Below, one piece after another: positions 1 to 10,764 of a stretch of DNA of 64,000 nucleotides. Both the position numbers and the translations under genes were made by a program. The stretch covers positions 1 through 64,000 of the forward strand of contig CABYJE010000001.1 in the NCBI GenBank assembly GCA_902519235.1. The letters run 5' to 3'. Position 1 is the first letter of the stretch; each line of letters opens with the position of its first letter. The notes beneath the pieces are model-generated. The model worked only from the letters and a program-made list of their open reading frames with translations. It was not told where the DNA came from and searched no databases. This DNA comes from an uncultured Prochlorococcus sp. (GTDB lineage: Bacteria > Cyanobacteriota > Cyanobacteriia > PCC-6307 > Cyanobiaceae).

Positions 1-13
1 ATATAATCCCAAT

Positions 14-517
14 ATGTTTGGCTATCCAGTTGAAGGTTTCATTGGAACAACAGATCAGAAAAAAGGCTGGGAAAATAATTGGATAGATTGTTTTTTAAAC
101 TTAAGGATAATGCCTCAATTATTAATTCTTAAAACGACAAATTTAGATAAAGAAATTATAAATAAAGTTAAAGAAAAAATTAAATCAGAATTGCTGAATC
201 ATAAACCATTAAATGCTCTAGTTCATGGTGATTTATGGTCAGGTAATGCAGGAATGAACAAAAATGGAAAGGGGGTTATATTTGACCCGGCATCTTGGTG
301 GGCAGATAATGAAGTAGATATAGCTATGACAAAACTATTTGGAGGTTTTAGAAAAGAATTTTATGAAGAATATCATAGAATTTTTCCAATAAAAAACGGA
401 TTTGAAAAAAGAATTATTATTTATAATTTTTATCACATATTGAATCATGCCAATATGTTTGGAGGAGCGTACTTAAATCAAGTTAAAGATTACATAAAAG
501 CAATACTAAATATGTAA
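14..517 (+). CDS. Fructosamine kinase family protein (C-terminal part, truncated by window edge)
   Basis: ALVHGDLWSGNAGMNKNGKGVIFDPASWWADNEVDIAMTKLFGG is typical of fructosamine/APH-like kinases. Confidence 0.85.
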   Translation: MFGYPVEGFIGTTDQKKGWENNWIDCFLNLRIMPQLLILKTTNLDKEIINKVKEKIKSELLNHKPLNALVHGDLWSGNAGMNKNGKGVIFDPASWWADNEVDIAMTKLFGGFRKEFYEEYHRIFPIKNGFEKRIIIYNFYHILNHANMFGGAYLNQVKDYIKAILNM

Positions 518-524
518 TCTTTAA

Positions 525-878
525 CTACCCTAAGTATGTCTTTTTAAGATTTTGCACCTTATCTAAAACAGCTTCACGATTTTCACTGGTACGAAGATTT
601 TGCCAGCTCCATTGACCGACAACAATTACGCCTAGAAGTTCTAATAAACCAGGGAGAATTGGGAAAAAGTTTATCGTGTCAATGACAACTTTAATTATTA
701 TCTGAGCTATTACGACAACAGCAATTATGCCAGCCGCCTTGCCATACTTACCCATTTGAGTCCAATCAACATTACCGAGAGTTTCGTTGACTTTTCCCAT
801 TACATCAGAGTACTTCTCTGATAAGCTTTTGGTTTCTGAGCCGGAATCTTGGTTTGACTCTGGAGTGTTATCACTCAT
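525..878 (-). CDS. CAAD/CURT1-domain thylakoid membrane protein
   Basis: Acidic N-terminus, two hydrophobic segments, cyanobacterial CAAD-like pattern (LLELLGVIVVGQWSWQNL). Confidence 0.75.
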   Translation of the reverse strand: MSDNTPESNQDSGSETKSLSEKYSDVMGKVNETLGNVDWTQMGKYGKAAGIIAVVVIAQIIIKVVIDTINFFPILPGLLELLGVIVVGQWSWQNLRTSENREAVLDKVQNLKKTYLG

Positions 879-1170
879 GAATTCAGTAAACTTAATATAT
901 GAACCAGACAGTATCGGAAAAAACGTCTGTTGACTACCTTTTTGTTGTGCAAAATTCCGAACCGAAACATTTTGTATTTTTTTAGAGGCGTTTGTATATA
1001 TAGTTTCTGAAGATATTTAAACTTAAAATTGATTTATAAAAACTTCACATTATCGTCTTGTTATAACAAAAACATTAATAAATTAAAGTAATAAAAAAAT
1101 TTAAAAGGCTAAAATTATTATTTTCATTATTATATTTCATAGTTTAACTCGCAAAAATTAAAAGATCGAT

Positions 1171-2316
1171 ATGTCTAAAGATATCAAATTTAATTTCTTA
1201 AACTCTGATGAAGAAGAAAGATATCAAAAACATTTAACACTTAAAGAGATAGGTTATGAGGGTCAACTAGATCTTAAAAACAGCTCAGTATTATGCATTG
1301 GAGCAGGTGGGCTTGGATCTTCCGTTTTGCTTTATCTAGCCGCAACAGGAATTGGGAGAATTGGAATAGTTGATAACGATCAAGTTGAAAAGTCTAATCT
1401 CCAGAGACAGATTATTCATGATACAAATACTATTGGCAATCTTAAAATTGATTCTGCAAAAGAAAGAATTAAAAAATTTAATCCTAATTGTGAACTATTA
1501 ACCTTTTCAGAGAGAATTAATCCTAAAAATGCTCTCGAAGTAATAAAGGAGTTTGATGTTATTTGTGATTGCTCTGATAACTTTGGCACAAGATATTTAA
1601 TAAATGATTCATGCCTTATATTAAATAAACCCCTAGTTTTCGGAAGTGTACAAGGCTTTGAAGGGCAAGTGAGTGTTTTCAATTTATATAAAAATAGTCC
1701 TAATTTAAGAGACTTACTTCCAGAATCACCTTCAAAAAATGCTGCCCCTAGTTGTGCAGAATATGGGGTTGTAGGAGTTTCAACAGGTTTAATAGGAATT
1801 CTTCAAGTTAATGAAATAATCAAAATCATTTTGAAAAAAGGTGAAATTTTAGATGGGAAGATTTTAATTTTTGATCTATTGAATATGAATATGAAAAAAT
1901 TACATCTAAAAAGTGATCAGCTAAATAAACAAATAAAAAATCTATCTCAGTTTGAGGGTTTTTATAATATCGATGAATTTTGTGAGAAAAATAATGAATT
2001 AAATAGTATTAATCCTTATGACTTTAATAGTTTATACAAAGCAAAACCCGACAAAATTCTTTTAATTGATGTTAGAGAAAATGAAGAATTTTCTACATCT
2101 GCAATAAAGGGATCTGTATCAATTCCCTTAAGTCATTTGAACCAAGATTATGACTTAAAATTTATTCAAAAAGAAAGTTTAAGTAAAGAGGTTTTCACTA
2201 TATGTAAATCCGGGAAACGTTCTGCAAAAGCGTCAAGACTCTTATCTAAATATAAAATTCAGTCAAGATCTATTGAAGGCGGCATTGAAAAGGTAAAAAA
2301 AATATTGTGCGATTAA
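1171..2316 (+). CDS. moeB: ThiF/MoeB-type adenylyltransferase with C-terminal rhodanese domain
   Basis: GAGGLGSSVLLYLAATGIGRIGIVDNDQVEKSNLQRQ nucleotide-binding motif; C-terminal LLIDVRENEEF...CKSGKRSAKASRLL. Confidence 0.85.
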   Translation: MSKDIKFNFLNSDEEERYQKHLTLKEIGYEGQLDLKNSSVLCIGAGGLGSSVLLYLAATGIGRIGIVDNDQVEKSNLQRQIIHDTNTIGNLKIDSAKERIKKFNPNCELLTFSERINPKNALEVIKEFDVICDCSDNFGTRYLINDSCLILNKPLVFGSVQGFEGQVSVFNLYKNSPNLRDLLPESPSKNAAPSCAEYGVVGVSTGLIGILQVNEIIKIILKKGEILDGKILIFDLLNMNMKKLHLKSDQLNKQIKNLSQFEGFYNIDEFCEKNNELNSINPYDFNSLYKAKPDKILLIDVRENEEFSTSAIKGSVSIPLSHLNQDYDLKFIQKESLSKEVFTICKSGKRSAKASRLLSKYKIQSRSIEGGIEKVKKILCD

Positions 2317-2330
2317 TAATATAAGAATAT

Positions 2331-3491
2331 TTAGTAATCTACACCTCGTTTCAAATCAACTCCAACATTTGCATAATGCTTATGACAAACCATTTCAGAA
2401 TAGACATCTGCAAGTTCAAAGTATGAAGGTTCATTTTTACATCTCCCAGTAATGACAACTTCTGTATCTGCTGGTTTTTTTAAGAGCGTTTGATGTATTG
2501 ATTCCATAGGTAGTAGCTCCAAATCAACAGTTGGATTCAATTCATCTAAAATAATTGTTTTGTACAAACCAGATAAAATAGCAGCTTTAGCAATTTCCCA
2601 TGCTCTCTCAGCCTCAACATAATCAATTGGTTGTTGCTGACCTCTCCATACGATGGCATCTCTGCCTGATCGCAAATGATCTACTAAATGGGGGTAACTC
2701 TCTCTCAAAGCTTCTATGGCAGCATCTTCGGTATAACCATTTCCACCTTTTAACCACTGTAATATTAAAACTCTATGACTTTTATCTTGAGATATTCCTT
2801 TACCAATAGCTTGAAGAGCCTTACCAAGTGCACTTGTGGATTTACCCTTTCCTTCACCTGTATAAATCTCAATTCCACCACTAGAACTACTTTGTCTTGT
2901 TGGTGTTGATAAGTCTCCTGTCAAACGCGGCCTCATTTCTGAATGGAGTTGAGATATTCTTACCAAAGTGGAAGGGGCTGCCCTTCCGGTAATAATTATT
3001 TCTAATCCATCTGGACGCTTTTGAAGAGAGTCAACTACTTCATTGATATCAAGCATTCCTAAATCAAGAACTGGGTTTAACTCATCTAGAACAACCACAG
3101 AATACAGAGAACTAGCAATTGCTCCTTTAGCAATATTCCAACCTCTCTCAGCCTCTCCAATGTCAAACTTTGTCACTTGGTCAGCAGTAAAGAATTCAGA
3201 TCTTCCTGTTCTAACATGGTCAATTAAATGTGGGAAGCCTCTTTGCAAAGCCTCTATAGCTGCATCCTCGTCATATGGTCTCTCAGGACCTTTTAAAAAT
3301 CTTAGGAGTAAAACTCTTGACTGTCTTTTTTCGCATATTCCTAATCCTATTGTCCTTAGAACTACTCCCAAAGCAGCCTGACTTTTTCCCTTACCCTCTC
3401 CATCATAAATATGTAATTGACCTTTTGATCTCTCTTGACTGTCACTTGCTGTGACAATTCCTATTCCTCTATTTCTACTCGTATTTGCCAA
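2331..3491 (-). CDS. Tandem-duplicated CobA/BtuR-like P-loop protein (cob(I)alamin adenosyltransferase family)
   Basis: Two halves each with IY(D/T)GEGKGKS Walker A, EAERxWxIAKxAI and (V/I)(V/I)LDELNP motifs. Confidence 0.85.
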   Translation of the reverse strand: MANTSRNRGIGIVTASDSQERSKGQLHIYDGEGKGKSQAALGVVLRTIGLGICEKRQSRVLLLRFLKGPERPYDEDAAIEALQRGFPHLIDHVRTGRSEFFTADQVTKFDIGEAERGWNIAKGAIASSLYSVVVLDELNPVLDLGMLDINEVVDSLQKRPDGLEIIITGRAAPSTLVRISQLHSEMRPRLTGDLSTPTRQSSSSGGIEIYTGEGKGKSTSALGKALQAIGKGISQDKSHRVLILQWLKGGNGYTEDAAIEALRESYPHLVDHLRSGRDAIVWRGQQQPIDYVEAERAWEIAKAAILSGLYKTIILDELNPTVDLELLPMESIHQTLLKKPADTEVVITGRCKNEPSYFELADVYSEMVCHKHYANVGVDLKRGVDY

Positions 3492-3599
3492 TTGAACAAA
3501 ATTAATAGATTTAATCTAATATATAAATAATAATATTATTAAAGACTTAATAATAAATTCAACCTATTTATATTTAATTTCAATTTTAAAGTAATTAAC

Positions 3600-4424
3600 A
3601 TGTTCAATCAACTAGAAATTCTCTCTGATGAACAAAGTGAAAAGCTTTATACAATTAGAAGTTACATTAAGAATCTTGAAAGTGTTTGCATTGCTTATTC
3701 CGGAGGAGTTGACAGTACATTAGTAGCATCATTAGCATTCGAACAATTAGGTAACAAAGCAATAGCAATAACTGGTATTTCTCCTGCGTTAGCCGATACT
3801 CTTCGCGAAGAAGCAAGAAGTCAAGCAAAATGGATTGGAGTAAAGCATTTAGAAATTAAAACATCAGAATTAGACCAATCAAGTTACAGTAAAAATCCTA
3901 AGGATAGGTGCTTTGCATGCAAAAAAGAGCTCCACAAACATACAACCTACCTCTCTAAAAAATTTAATTACAATATTGTTTTAGATGGCGTCAATCTTGA
4001 TGATCTTAAAGATTACAGACCAGGTATACAAGCCTCAAAACAAGCAGGAGTTATCTCTCCCCTTGCAAAATTTAAATTTTCTAAACAAGACATAAGGGAT
4101 ATATCAAAAGCATTAGGTTTTCCATGGTGGGATAAACCTGCTCAACCTTGCTTATCATCAAGATTTCCTTATGGCCATGAAATAACTAGTGAGCGGCTAA
4201 AAATGGTTGAGAAAGCAGAAGAATTCCTTAAAGAAGGTGGCTTATCCGAAGTTAGAGTTCGATGCCAAGGCTCAACTGCAAGAATAGAAATTCCCCAAAA
4301 TGAATTAAAGCATTTTTTTGAAAACTATAATTTTAGTGAGTTAGTTAAACATTTTTCTGATTTAGGATTTAATTGCACAAGCTTAGATCTTGAAGGACTA
4401 ATAAGCGGAAAATTAAATAGGTGA
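3600..4424 (+). CDS. larE: ATP-dependent sacrificial sulfur transferase LarE-like protein
   Basis: SGGVDSTLVA PP-loop, NPKDRCFACKKEL, PCLSSRFPYG. Confidence 0.85.
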   Translation: MFNQLEILSDEQSEKLYTIRSYIKNLESVCIAYSGGVDSTLVASLAFEQLGNKAIAITGISPALADTLREEARSQAKWIGVKHLEIKTSELDQSSYSKNPKDRCFACKKELHKHTTYLSKKFNYNIVLDGVNLDDLKDYRPGIQASKQAGVISPLAKFKFSKQDIRDISKALGFPWWDKPAQPCLSSRFPYGHEITSERLKMVEKAEEFLKEGGLSEVRVRCQGSTARIEIPQNELKHFFENYNFSELVKHFSDLGFNCTSLDLEGLISGKLNR

Positions 4425-4431
4425 AATTACA

Positions 4432-4866
4432 TTAAACAGCTGTTCTGATCTGTTTAGTTACTGCTAGAGGTGGATTTCGCTCAATAACACGCAAGGTATG
4501 TTCTTTAGCTATTAAAGATTCAATTAAATATTGACTAGCTAGTTCAGGCATCATATTTTGACCACATGTAAAAATATCTACTGCAGAATAATTAGATTCA
4601 GGCCAAGTATGTATTGAAATATGAGATTCTGCCAGTAATGCAATTGCGGTAACCCCCTGAGGCTCAAATTTATTACTTATCAAATTCAGAACTGTTGCAT
4701 TTGCCAATTTCGCAGCCCTGTTTAAAATACAGCGCAAAAAGGATTCGTCATTTAATTTTTCGCAATCACATCTATAAAGTTCCAACAAAAGGTGTTTACT
4801 TTGATGACTTAATTTTTGCTCATCACTAAAAGAACTTAAAATTTGACTTTTTTTGTAGATTTCCAT
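4432..4866 (-). CDS. speD: S-adenosylmethionine decarboxylase proenzyme
   Basis: LLAESHISIHTWPESNYSAVDIFTCG self-cleavage motif. Confidence 0.85.
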   Translation of the reverse strand: MEIYKKSQILSSFSDEQKLSHQSKHLLLELYRCDCEKLNDESFLRCILNRAAKLANATVLNLISNKFEPQGVTAIALLAESHISIHTWPESNYSAVDIFTCGQNMMPELASQYLIESLIAKEHTLRVIERNPPLAVTKQIRTAV

Positions 4867-4918
4867 ATAAGAAATTTATATAAATTTAAGATTAGCTAAA
4901 AACCATACCTTATTGAAA

Positions 4919-6023
4919 TTATAAGTGAATCTTTTGTGATGAGCCTAAGAAAGACTGATTAAATTTATCTAAATGTGTCGCACTTATAAAACATTGACTA
5001 TCTTTGCCAACAGAATTCAATAACAAATTTTGCCTGGTTAAATCTAATTCCGCCAAGACATCATCCAATATAAGTATTGGAGGGACATTTAATGTTTTAG
5101 TTAATAAATCTAGTTCAGCCATCTTTAAAGCCAAGATAAAAGTCCTTTGCTGTCCTGATGAGCCATATTTTCTGACTGAAACATTATTGATTAAAAACTC
5201 AACATCATCACGATGAGGACCAAAATTACATTTACCAGTCAATGCTTCTATTGAACGCTGATTCAAGAGTTGTTCTGCTATTTTTTTACTAATAACTTCT
5301 TCTTCTTCTTCTTCTGGAGTTATATTTTGTATCCCCGAAAGATAATTTATGTCTACTTGCTCTTTAGATTTACTTAAATGATTATGCCAATATTCAACAT
5401 ATGGTTTTATTTTTAATAGAGCCCTTCTTCTGCGCCTAAAAATTCTTGTACTTATTATTGACATTTGAATATCAAAGCTTTCAACAATATCAGAGGATTG
5501 GGGTTTCAAGAAACTTTCTGAACGCCAATAATGACTTCTTTGCTTTAAAAGCCTATTAAACCTACTTATCAGATCAAAATATACTGGTTCAAGCTGAGAT
5601 ACGACTTTATCAATCCATGTTCTTCGATAACTTGGTTCACTTCTTACAATATCTATATCTTGAGAACAGAAACATACGCTCCTAATGTAATTCTTTATTT
5701 CACTCTGCTTTTTCAAAATCGATTCATTGACATAAATTTTTTTAGGGCCTTTTCGGAATAAATTTAACTTTAAATCATCTTTAAAATCTATTTGTCCTAT
5801 CACTGCAGCCATATCACTATCATTTTCTATTAAATCTTTATCACTTAATGCTCTATTGGATTTTAATTGACTTAAGAATTCAACAGATTCAAGCAAATTT
5901 GACTTGCCAATCCCATTACAACCAAGAACAATTGTTCTTTGCTCTTCAAGGTCAATTTCAAAACTTTTATGGTTTCGAAAATTTTTAATTTTTAATTTAT
6001 TTAAAAAAATTTTTTTTATGCAT
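4919..6023 (-). CDS. recF: DNA replication/repair protein RecF; ORF track covers only 4919..5896. N-terminus incl. Walker A (GCNGIGKSN) continues upstream in frame, but reaching the ATG at 6023..6021 needs a 1-nt shift in A8T7
   Basis: Manual minus-strand translation upstream of 5896 gives KIKNFRNHKSFEIDLEEQRTIVLGCNGIGKSN-LLESVEFL; C-terminus ILILDDVLAELDLTRQ...CFISATHLD is RecF-like. Confidence 0.85.
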
Positions 6024-6087
6024 TCACTAGTTAAATTAGCTAAGTTTAAGATATTTAGATTTTCTTTAAAGAAATTGAAAAATTAAA

Positions 6088-6161
6088 GGGCATGTAGCTC
6101 AGTTGGATAGAGCATCAGATTCCGGTTCTGAGAGTCGTGGGTTCGAATCCCTCCATGCTCG
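6088..6161 (+). tRNA. tRNA-Arg (anticodon CCG)
   Basis: Cloverleaf: acceptor GGGCATG/CATGCTC, TAGCTCAGTTGGATAGAGCA D-arm, loop TTCCGGT, GGGTTCGAATCCC T-arm. Confidence 0.95.
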
Positions 6162-6171
6162 TAACATGAAT

Positions 6172-6618
6172 TTAAAGTTTATATCCCATTACTCTTATTC
6201 CATTTGGATCTAGTATGAATCCACTTTCTTCTAAACTTTTAAATGAAGAAACTGGCGCCTGGACAGAAATACTACACCCTGGCATTTCTCGATTTATTTT
6301 CTCAAGAGTTACTTGAAGCAATATCGAATAATAAAGTTGCTGATTAATACCTGATGCTGCGCTTAGATTCCATAAATTAGCATTCAATCCTCTGTCGGAT
6401 GTAACCCTTACAAAGCCATATAGTCTATTTTTCAATTCATTCTGTATTGTGAAAAAGAAATTACTATTCTTTATGGCTTCAGAAAAAGTTTTTATTGGGA
6501 ATGTATCACAACCACAATTTGCTAGAAGTTTATTAACTTCTTTTGCTAATGGAATTTGCGAAGAGTTAACAAAATAACCTTCTGGAAGAATAAGTTTTTT
6601 TTTAGAGAAGTATTGCAA
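6172..6618 (-). CDS. GNAT-like N-acetyltransferase (TTG start)
   Basis: Weak acetyltransferase-like layout (RLYGFVRVTSD..., ESGFILDPNGIRVMGY); immediately downstream of ppc. Confidence 0.55.
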   Translation of the reverse strand: MQYFSKKKLILPEGYFVNSSQIPLAKEVNKLLANCGCDTFPIKTFSEAIKNSNFFFTIQNELKNRLYGFVRVTSDRGLNANLWNLSAASGINQQLYYSILLQVTLEKINREMPGCSISVQAPVSSFKSLEESGFILDPNGIRVMGYKL

Positions 6619-6622
6619 TTTT

Positions 6623-9592
6623 TCAACCTGTATTTCTCATACCAGCTGCTATCCCATTAATAGTTAAGAGTGCTCCCCTCAAAAGTTCACTTCTACTGTA
6701 AGCTCTTTTAGATTCATCTTTCTCAATAAAAAATTCACTAATTGGTGGTTGTCTTGTTTGATCTCTAAGTCTTCTTAAAAGTGAAACCTGCAAAAATCCC
6801 AACGGAATAATCGTCTTATTTCTCAAACTTACTGATGATTTTAAGTCTCTATCTGATTCAAGGAGATTTTTTTTTCCAGTAATTTCAAGAATTAAAGATT
6901 TTGTAAGATTATATTCTTTAGAAATAACTTCAAAAATATTATCAAAAGAATCTTTATTTTCTTTGCTGCCAAGAGTATCAACATAATATCTAGCAACTTC
7001 CAGATCCACCTTCGATAATGTCATTTCCACCTTAGATATAAGCATTCTGAAAAATGGCCATCTTTGATGCAGAACTCTTAATAGTTCAATTTGTTGTGGA
7101 TCTGAATTTAATTCAGATGACAATGCAGTGCCTACTCCAAACCAACTTGGCAAAAGAAATCTACTTTGTGTCCAGCCAAATACCCATGGTATAGCTCTTA
7201 AACTTGACAAATCTTTTGCACCTTTTTTTCTTCTAGCAGGCCTACTAGATATCTGTAATTTACTTATTTCTTCTATTGGAGTGACCTCTTGAAAGAAATT
7301 TAACAAATCAGGATTCTCATGCACTAATTTTCTGTAATGAGATCTTGATGTTTCTGCCAGCCTAGACATTAATTGATTCCATTCTGGAGTAGCGTCAAGT
7401 CTATTATTTACCAAACTATTTTGAATTACCGCTGTAGTTACAGTCTCAAGATTGTACAAAGCCAGTTCGGGAAGACTATATTTAGAAGCTAAAACTTCAC
7501 CTTGTTCTGTTATTTTTATTCTTCCTTTTAAAGTGCCGCTTGGTTGAGCTAATATTGCCTGATAGGCTGGTCCTCCTCCTCTCCCAACAGAACCTCCTCT
7601 TCCATGAAAAAGTCTTAGCAATATGTTATTTCTGCTTGAGAGATTTTGAAGAGCTATTTGGGCTCTATGAATTTCCCAATTACTAGAAACAAATCCTGAA
7701 TCTTTATTACTATCAGAATATCCAAGCATTAATTCTTGCAGAGGTTTAAAAGACTCTCCTACTTTTGGCAATAATGATTTATAGAAATCTAATTTAAACA
7801 ACTTTTCCATTACTTCTGGAGCCCTTTTAAGGTCTTCCACAGTTTCAAAAAGAGGAACAACTAATAATTTTGACTTTTTTGAATTTTGATCAAGAAGTCC
7901 CATTTCTTTTGCCAGTAAGAGAACTTCAAGCAAATCAGATGCACTATGACTCATTGAAATTACATAAGAATGACAAATGCGACTTCCAAATTCTTGCTGT
8001 AGTCTCTTAACCATTTTAAAAACTGAAAAAGTTTCTTCTGTAGTTTTTGTCCAATTAACGTCAGCTGGAATTAAAGGCCTTTTTGTATTTAATTCGTCTA
8101 TAAGCCATTTAATTTTCTCTTCCTCAGACATTTGGTCATATTGAACAGATAAATCAAGATAATTTGTAAGCTCTTGAATAGCGTCACTATGCCTTGTACT
8201 CTCTTGACGAATATCTAAACTTGCTAAAGAAAATCCAAAAATATGAACCTGAGTAAGTAAGTTGTTCACAGACTCACACGTTAAATCGGTACTAATTAAG
8301 CTATTTTTAATTAGCTCTAGATCATATGTAAATTCGTTTACTGACTTGTAATATAAATTTTCAAGTTTATCTATATTTTTGTTATCAATTTCTCCCTCCA
8401 AGTCAAATTTCCACCCACTATCAGCTAATAAATTATTTCTTTCTTGTGTTAACCTTAATTTCTCTAAAATATAACTTAATTTTAATCTGTAGGGTTCTGA
8501 TCTATACCTTGTAGCTCTAGCTTCATATATTTCAGGAAACTTAACCCTGTCAGTTTCGAGTGATTCTAATAAGGAAGAACTTACTTGACTCCATTGCATC
8601 GACACACTTAATTGATCTCTAAGATTAGACGTCGCAAGAATATATCTTTCCAACATCAACTGCCTTTGGTAGCAAGCAGTCCCCCATGTTATCTCCGGAG
8701 TTACTGATGGATTACCATCCCTATCAGAGCCTACCCAAGAACCGAAGTTACAAAAAGATTCTGGGGGCAACTGAACATCTGGATAATTTTCGTTAAGTGC
8801 TTCAGTGATCCTGCCTCTCAATTGAGGCATCGCATTAAATAAAACTTGCTGAAAATAATGCAAGGCATAATCAACTTCATCTAAAACTGAAGGTTTAAAT
8901 TGATGCAATTCATCTGTTCTCCACCAAAGTCTTACTTCCTCTTTTAATTGGGTTTTTAAAGAAATTTTTTCTTCTTTTGTCAGAAATTGCTCAATCTGTA
9001 TTTTTTTTAACAAATTTGCTACTCTTGTTTGCTTATGTCTAATCGTATGTCTTACTATCTCCGTCGGATGCGCAGTAAAAACTAAACGAATATCCATTTC
9101 CTGTAATAACTCCTCTAATTTTCCTGGTGGTACATTTAATTTTCTCAGCCTGTAAAATAATTCTCTAAAAGTTACTGGAGCATTTTGCCTAGCCAATGCT
9201 GGGGCAAAAGGATCAAGATTATCGGGCGATTTTTGAACATCCTTATTGGTAAAGCTTTGAATATATCTATCTTCCTCAACTCTTTGTTCCAAAATATTCA
9301 CTAGTTGAAAATATAATGAAAACGCCCTGGCTGCAGCTATGGATTCGGCTAAATCCATAGAATTTACGATATCAACTATTTCATTTTTAAAAGTTTTTGA
9401 ACTATCACTATCAATTTGTTTTGAATAACTTAATTCTTTAAGCTGTATCAATCTCTCTGCTTGATCATCTGGGCATTCTTCTCTGAGCACAGATTCCCAG
9501 AGATCTTCAATTAAAAGACGATTTTTATCGAGTGGATCATTGTTACTTATCAGATCCACATTATTATTTTTTATCTGTCGAAAAGATTCCAT
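6623..9592 (-). CDS. ppc: Phosphoenolpyruvate carboxylase
   Basis: [54 protein letters not shown]-terminus. Confidence 0.98.
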   Translation of the reverse strand: MESFRQIKNNNVDLISNNDPLDKNRLLIEDLWESVLREECPDDQAERLIQLKELSYSKQIDSDSSKTFKNEIVDIVNSMDLAESIAAARAFSLYFQLVNILEQRVEEDRYIQSFTNKDVQKSPDNLDPFAPALARQNAPVTFRELFYRLRKLNVPPGKLEELLQEMDIRLVFTAHPTEIVRHTIRHKQTRVANLLKKIQIEQFLTKEEKISLKTQLKEEVRLWWRTDELHQFKPSVLDEVDYALHYFQQVLFNAMPQLRGRITEALNENYPDVQLPPESFCNFGSWVGSDRDGNPSVTPEITWGTACYQRQLMLERYILATSNLRDQLSVSMQWSQVSSSLLESLETDRVKFPEIYEARATRYRSEPYRLKLSYILEKLRLTQERNNLLADSGWKFDLEGEIDNKNIDKLENLYYKSVNEFTYDLELIKNSLISTDLTCESVNNLLTQVHIFGFSLASLDIRQESTRHSDAIQELTNYLDLSVQYDQMSEEEKIKWLIDELNTKRPLIPADVNWTKTTEETFSVFKMVKRLQQEFGSRICHSYVISMSHSASDLLEVLLLAKEMGLLDQNSKKSKLLVVPLFETVEDLKRAPEVMEKLFKLDFYKSLLPKVGESFKPLQELMLGYSDSNKDSGFVSSNWEIHRAQIALQNLSSRNNILLRLFHGRGGSVGRGGGPAYQAILAQPSGTLKGRIKITEQGEVLASKYSLPELALYNLETVTTAVIQNSLVNNRLDATPEWNQLMSRLAETSRSHYRKLVHENPDLLNFFQEVTPIEEISKLQISSRPARRKKGAKDLSSLRAIPWVFGWTQSRFLLPSWFGVGTALSSELNSDPQQIELLRVLHQRWPFFRMLISKVEMTLSKVDLEVARYYVDTLGSKENKDSFDNIFEVISKEYNLTKSLILEITGKKNLLESDRDLKSSVSLRNKTIIPLGFLQVSLLRRLRDQTRQPPISEFFIEKDESKRAYSRSELLRGALLTINGIAAGMRNTG

Positions 9593-9645
9593 ATAATCAT
9601 TATGTCACAATTGAAAATGTTCAGATCAAATATTTATTCAAATAA

Positions 9646-10764
9646 TCAAATATTATAGTCTTCACTCTTGATCATATCTTCGATAGAGATTTTCATTATC
9701 TGCTCAATAGAAAGACCTTTTTCATATTGATTTATCCATTTCATAGATTGATTGCCTTCTTCAAGCACTTTATAGATAGGATCTAAAAGACGTTTCATAC
9801 CATAATTTTCTGCTGTGGATGACAAATCTGATAATAAGTTTTGAATCCATTCTCTACAAATAACTTTTTTGCCATCTTGCCAGTGAATTAACTCTGAATT
9901 AAGACTATCTTTAGCAGCATTTATTTCATTTTGATCACATATTTCTGATAATTCATCCATAGAAAAAATACTGGCACGCAAAGGATCTAAGGAATTAATA
10001 TTTTCGAAAAGATTTAAAATTCTTAGTTCTATCATGGCCGTTATTCCTAAAAGCAGATTAATATCGTGAACAAAATCACAAATTCTTAATTCCAAACGAT
10101 CAAGCATTAAAGGTCTCTGGGGACCATTTGGTCGGATTGAAGACCAAAAATGCCTAATATTTTGCATATTTTTATTAGATATATTTTCATCTATCCAATC
10201 GATATAAGAATTATGATTTACAAAAAAAGGCACTCTAATTGGTGTTTTAGGAAACTGGATCCATCTCTGAGAATGATTATCCGTAATTTTATTATTTAAA
10301 AAAGGTGAACTAGCACTTAGAGATAGATATAGAGCCGCCTCAGATCTTATAAGTCTAATAGCTGTAAAAAGCTTATCTAAATCATCAATGCCTATATTTA
10401 TATGAACACTTGAAGTTGCAATAGATATTCCATAATTATCTTGAATAAATTGATGATAAACATTGTCAATATCAGATCTTTGAAATTGAATATCGTGTTT
10501 AAAACAAAGAGTGGATGAAGGAATTATTGTTAACTCTTTTTTGTTTAGCCATCGTCTTAACTTTTTTCTTGGAGTTATTAATTTCTCATATAAAGAATCG
10601 TAGTCTTTTTCAGGTGTTGTTATATATTCAACGTTTCTGTTATCTGGCTCTTTTACAAAATCAGGAAATCTTTTCTCAATTTCAGCCGAAACACCAATAT
10701 GAGAATTTAAAGAACCCGTGAAAAGTTCCACCTCAAAACCCTTATAAAGATTATTTTGACTCAT
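9646..10764 (-). CDS. gshA: Glutamate-cysteine ligase, cyanobacterial type
   Basis: FEVELFTG, TSSVHINIGIDD, LMLDRLELRICDFVHD. Confidence 0.85.
   Translation of the reverse strand: MSQNNLYKGFEVELFTGSLNSHIGVSAEIEKRFPDFVKEPDNRNVEYITTPEKDYDSLYEKLITPRKKLRRWLNKKELTIIPSSTLCFKHDIQFQRSDIDNVYHQFIQDNYGISIATSSVHINIGIDDLDKLFTAIRLIRSEAALYLSLSASSPFLNNKITDNHSQRWIQFPKTPIRVPFFVNHNSYIDWIDENISNKNMQNIRHFWSSIRPNGPQRPLMLDRLELRICDFVHDINLLLGITAMIELRILNLFENINSLDPLRASIFSMDELSEICDQNEINAAKDSLNSELIHWQDGKKVICREWIQNLLSDLSSTAENYGMKRLLDPIYKVLEEGNQSMKWINQYEKGLSIEQIMKISIEDMIKSEDYNI

Noticed and set aside
5277-5320. cttcttcttcttcttc microsatellite in recF (poly-Glu EEEEEE)
   Set aside because: In-frame Glu codons within a variable linker; no frame disruption seen.
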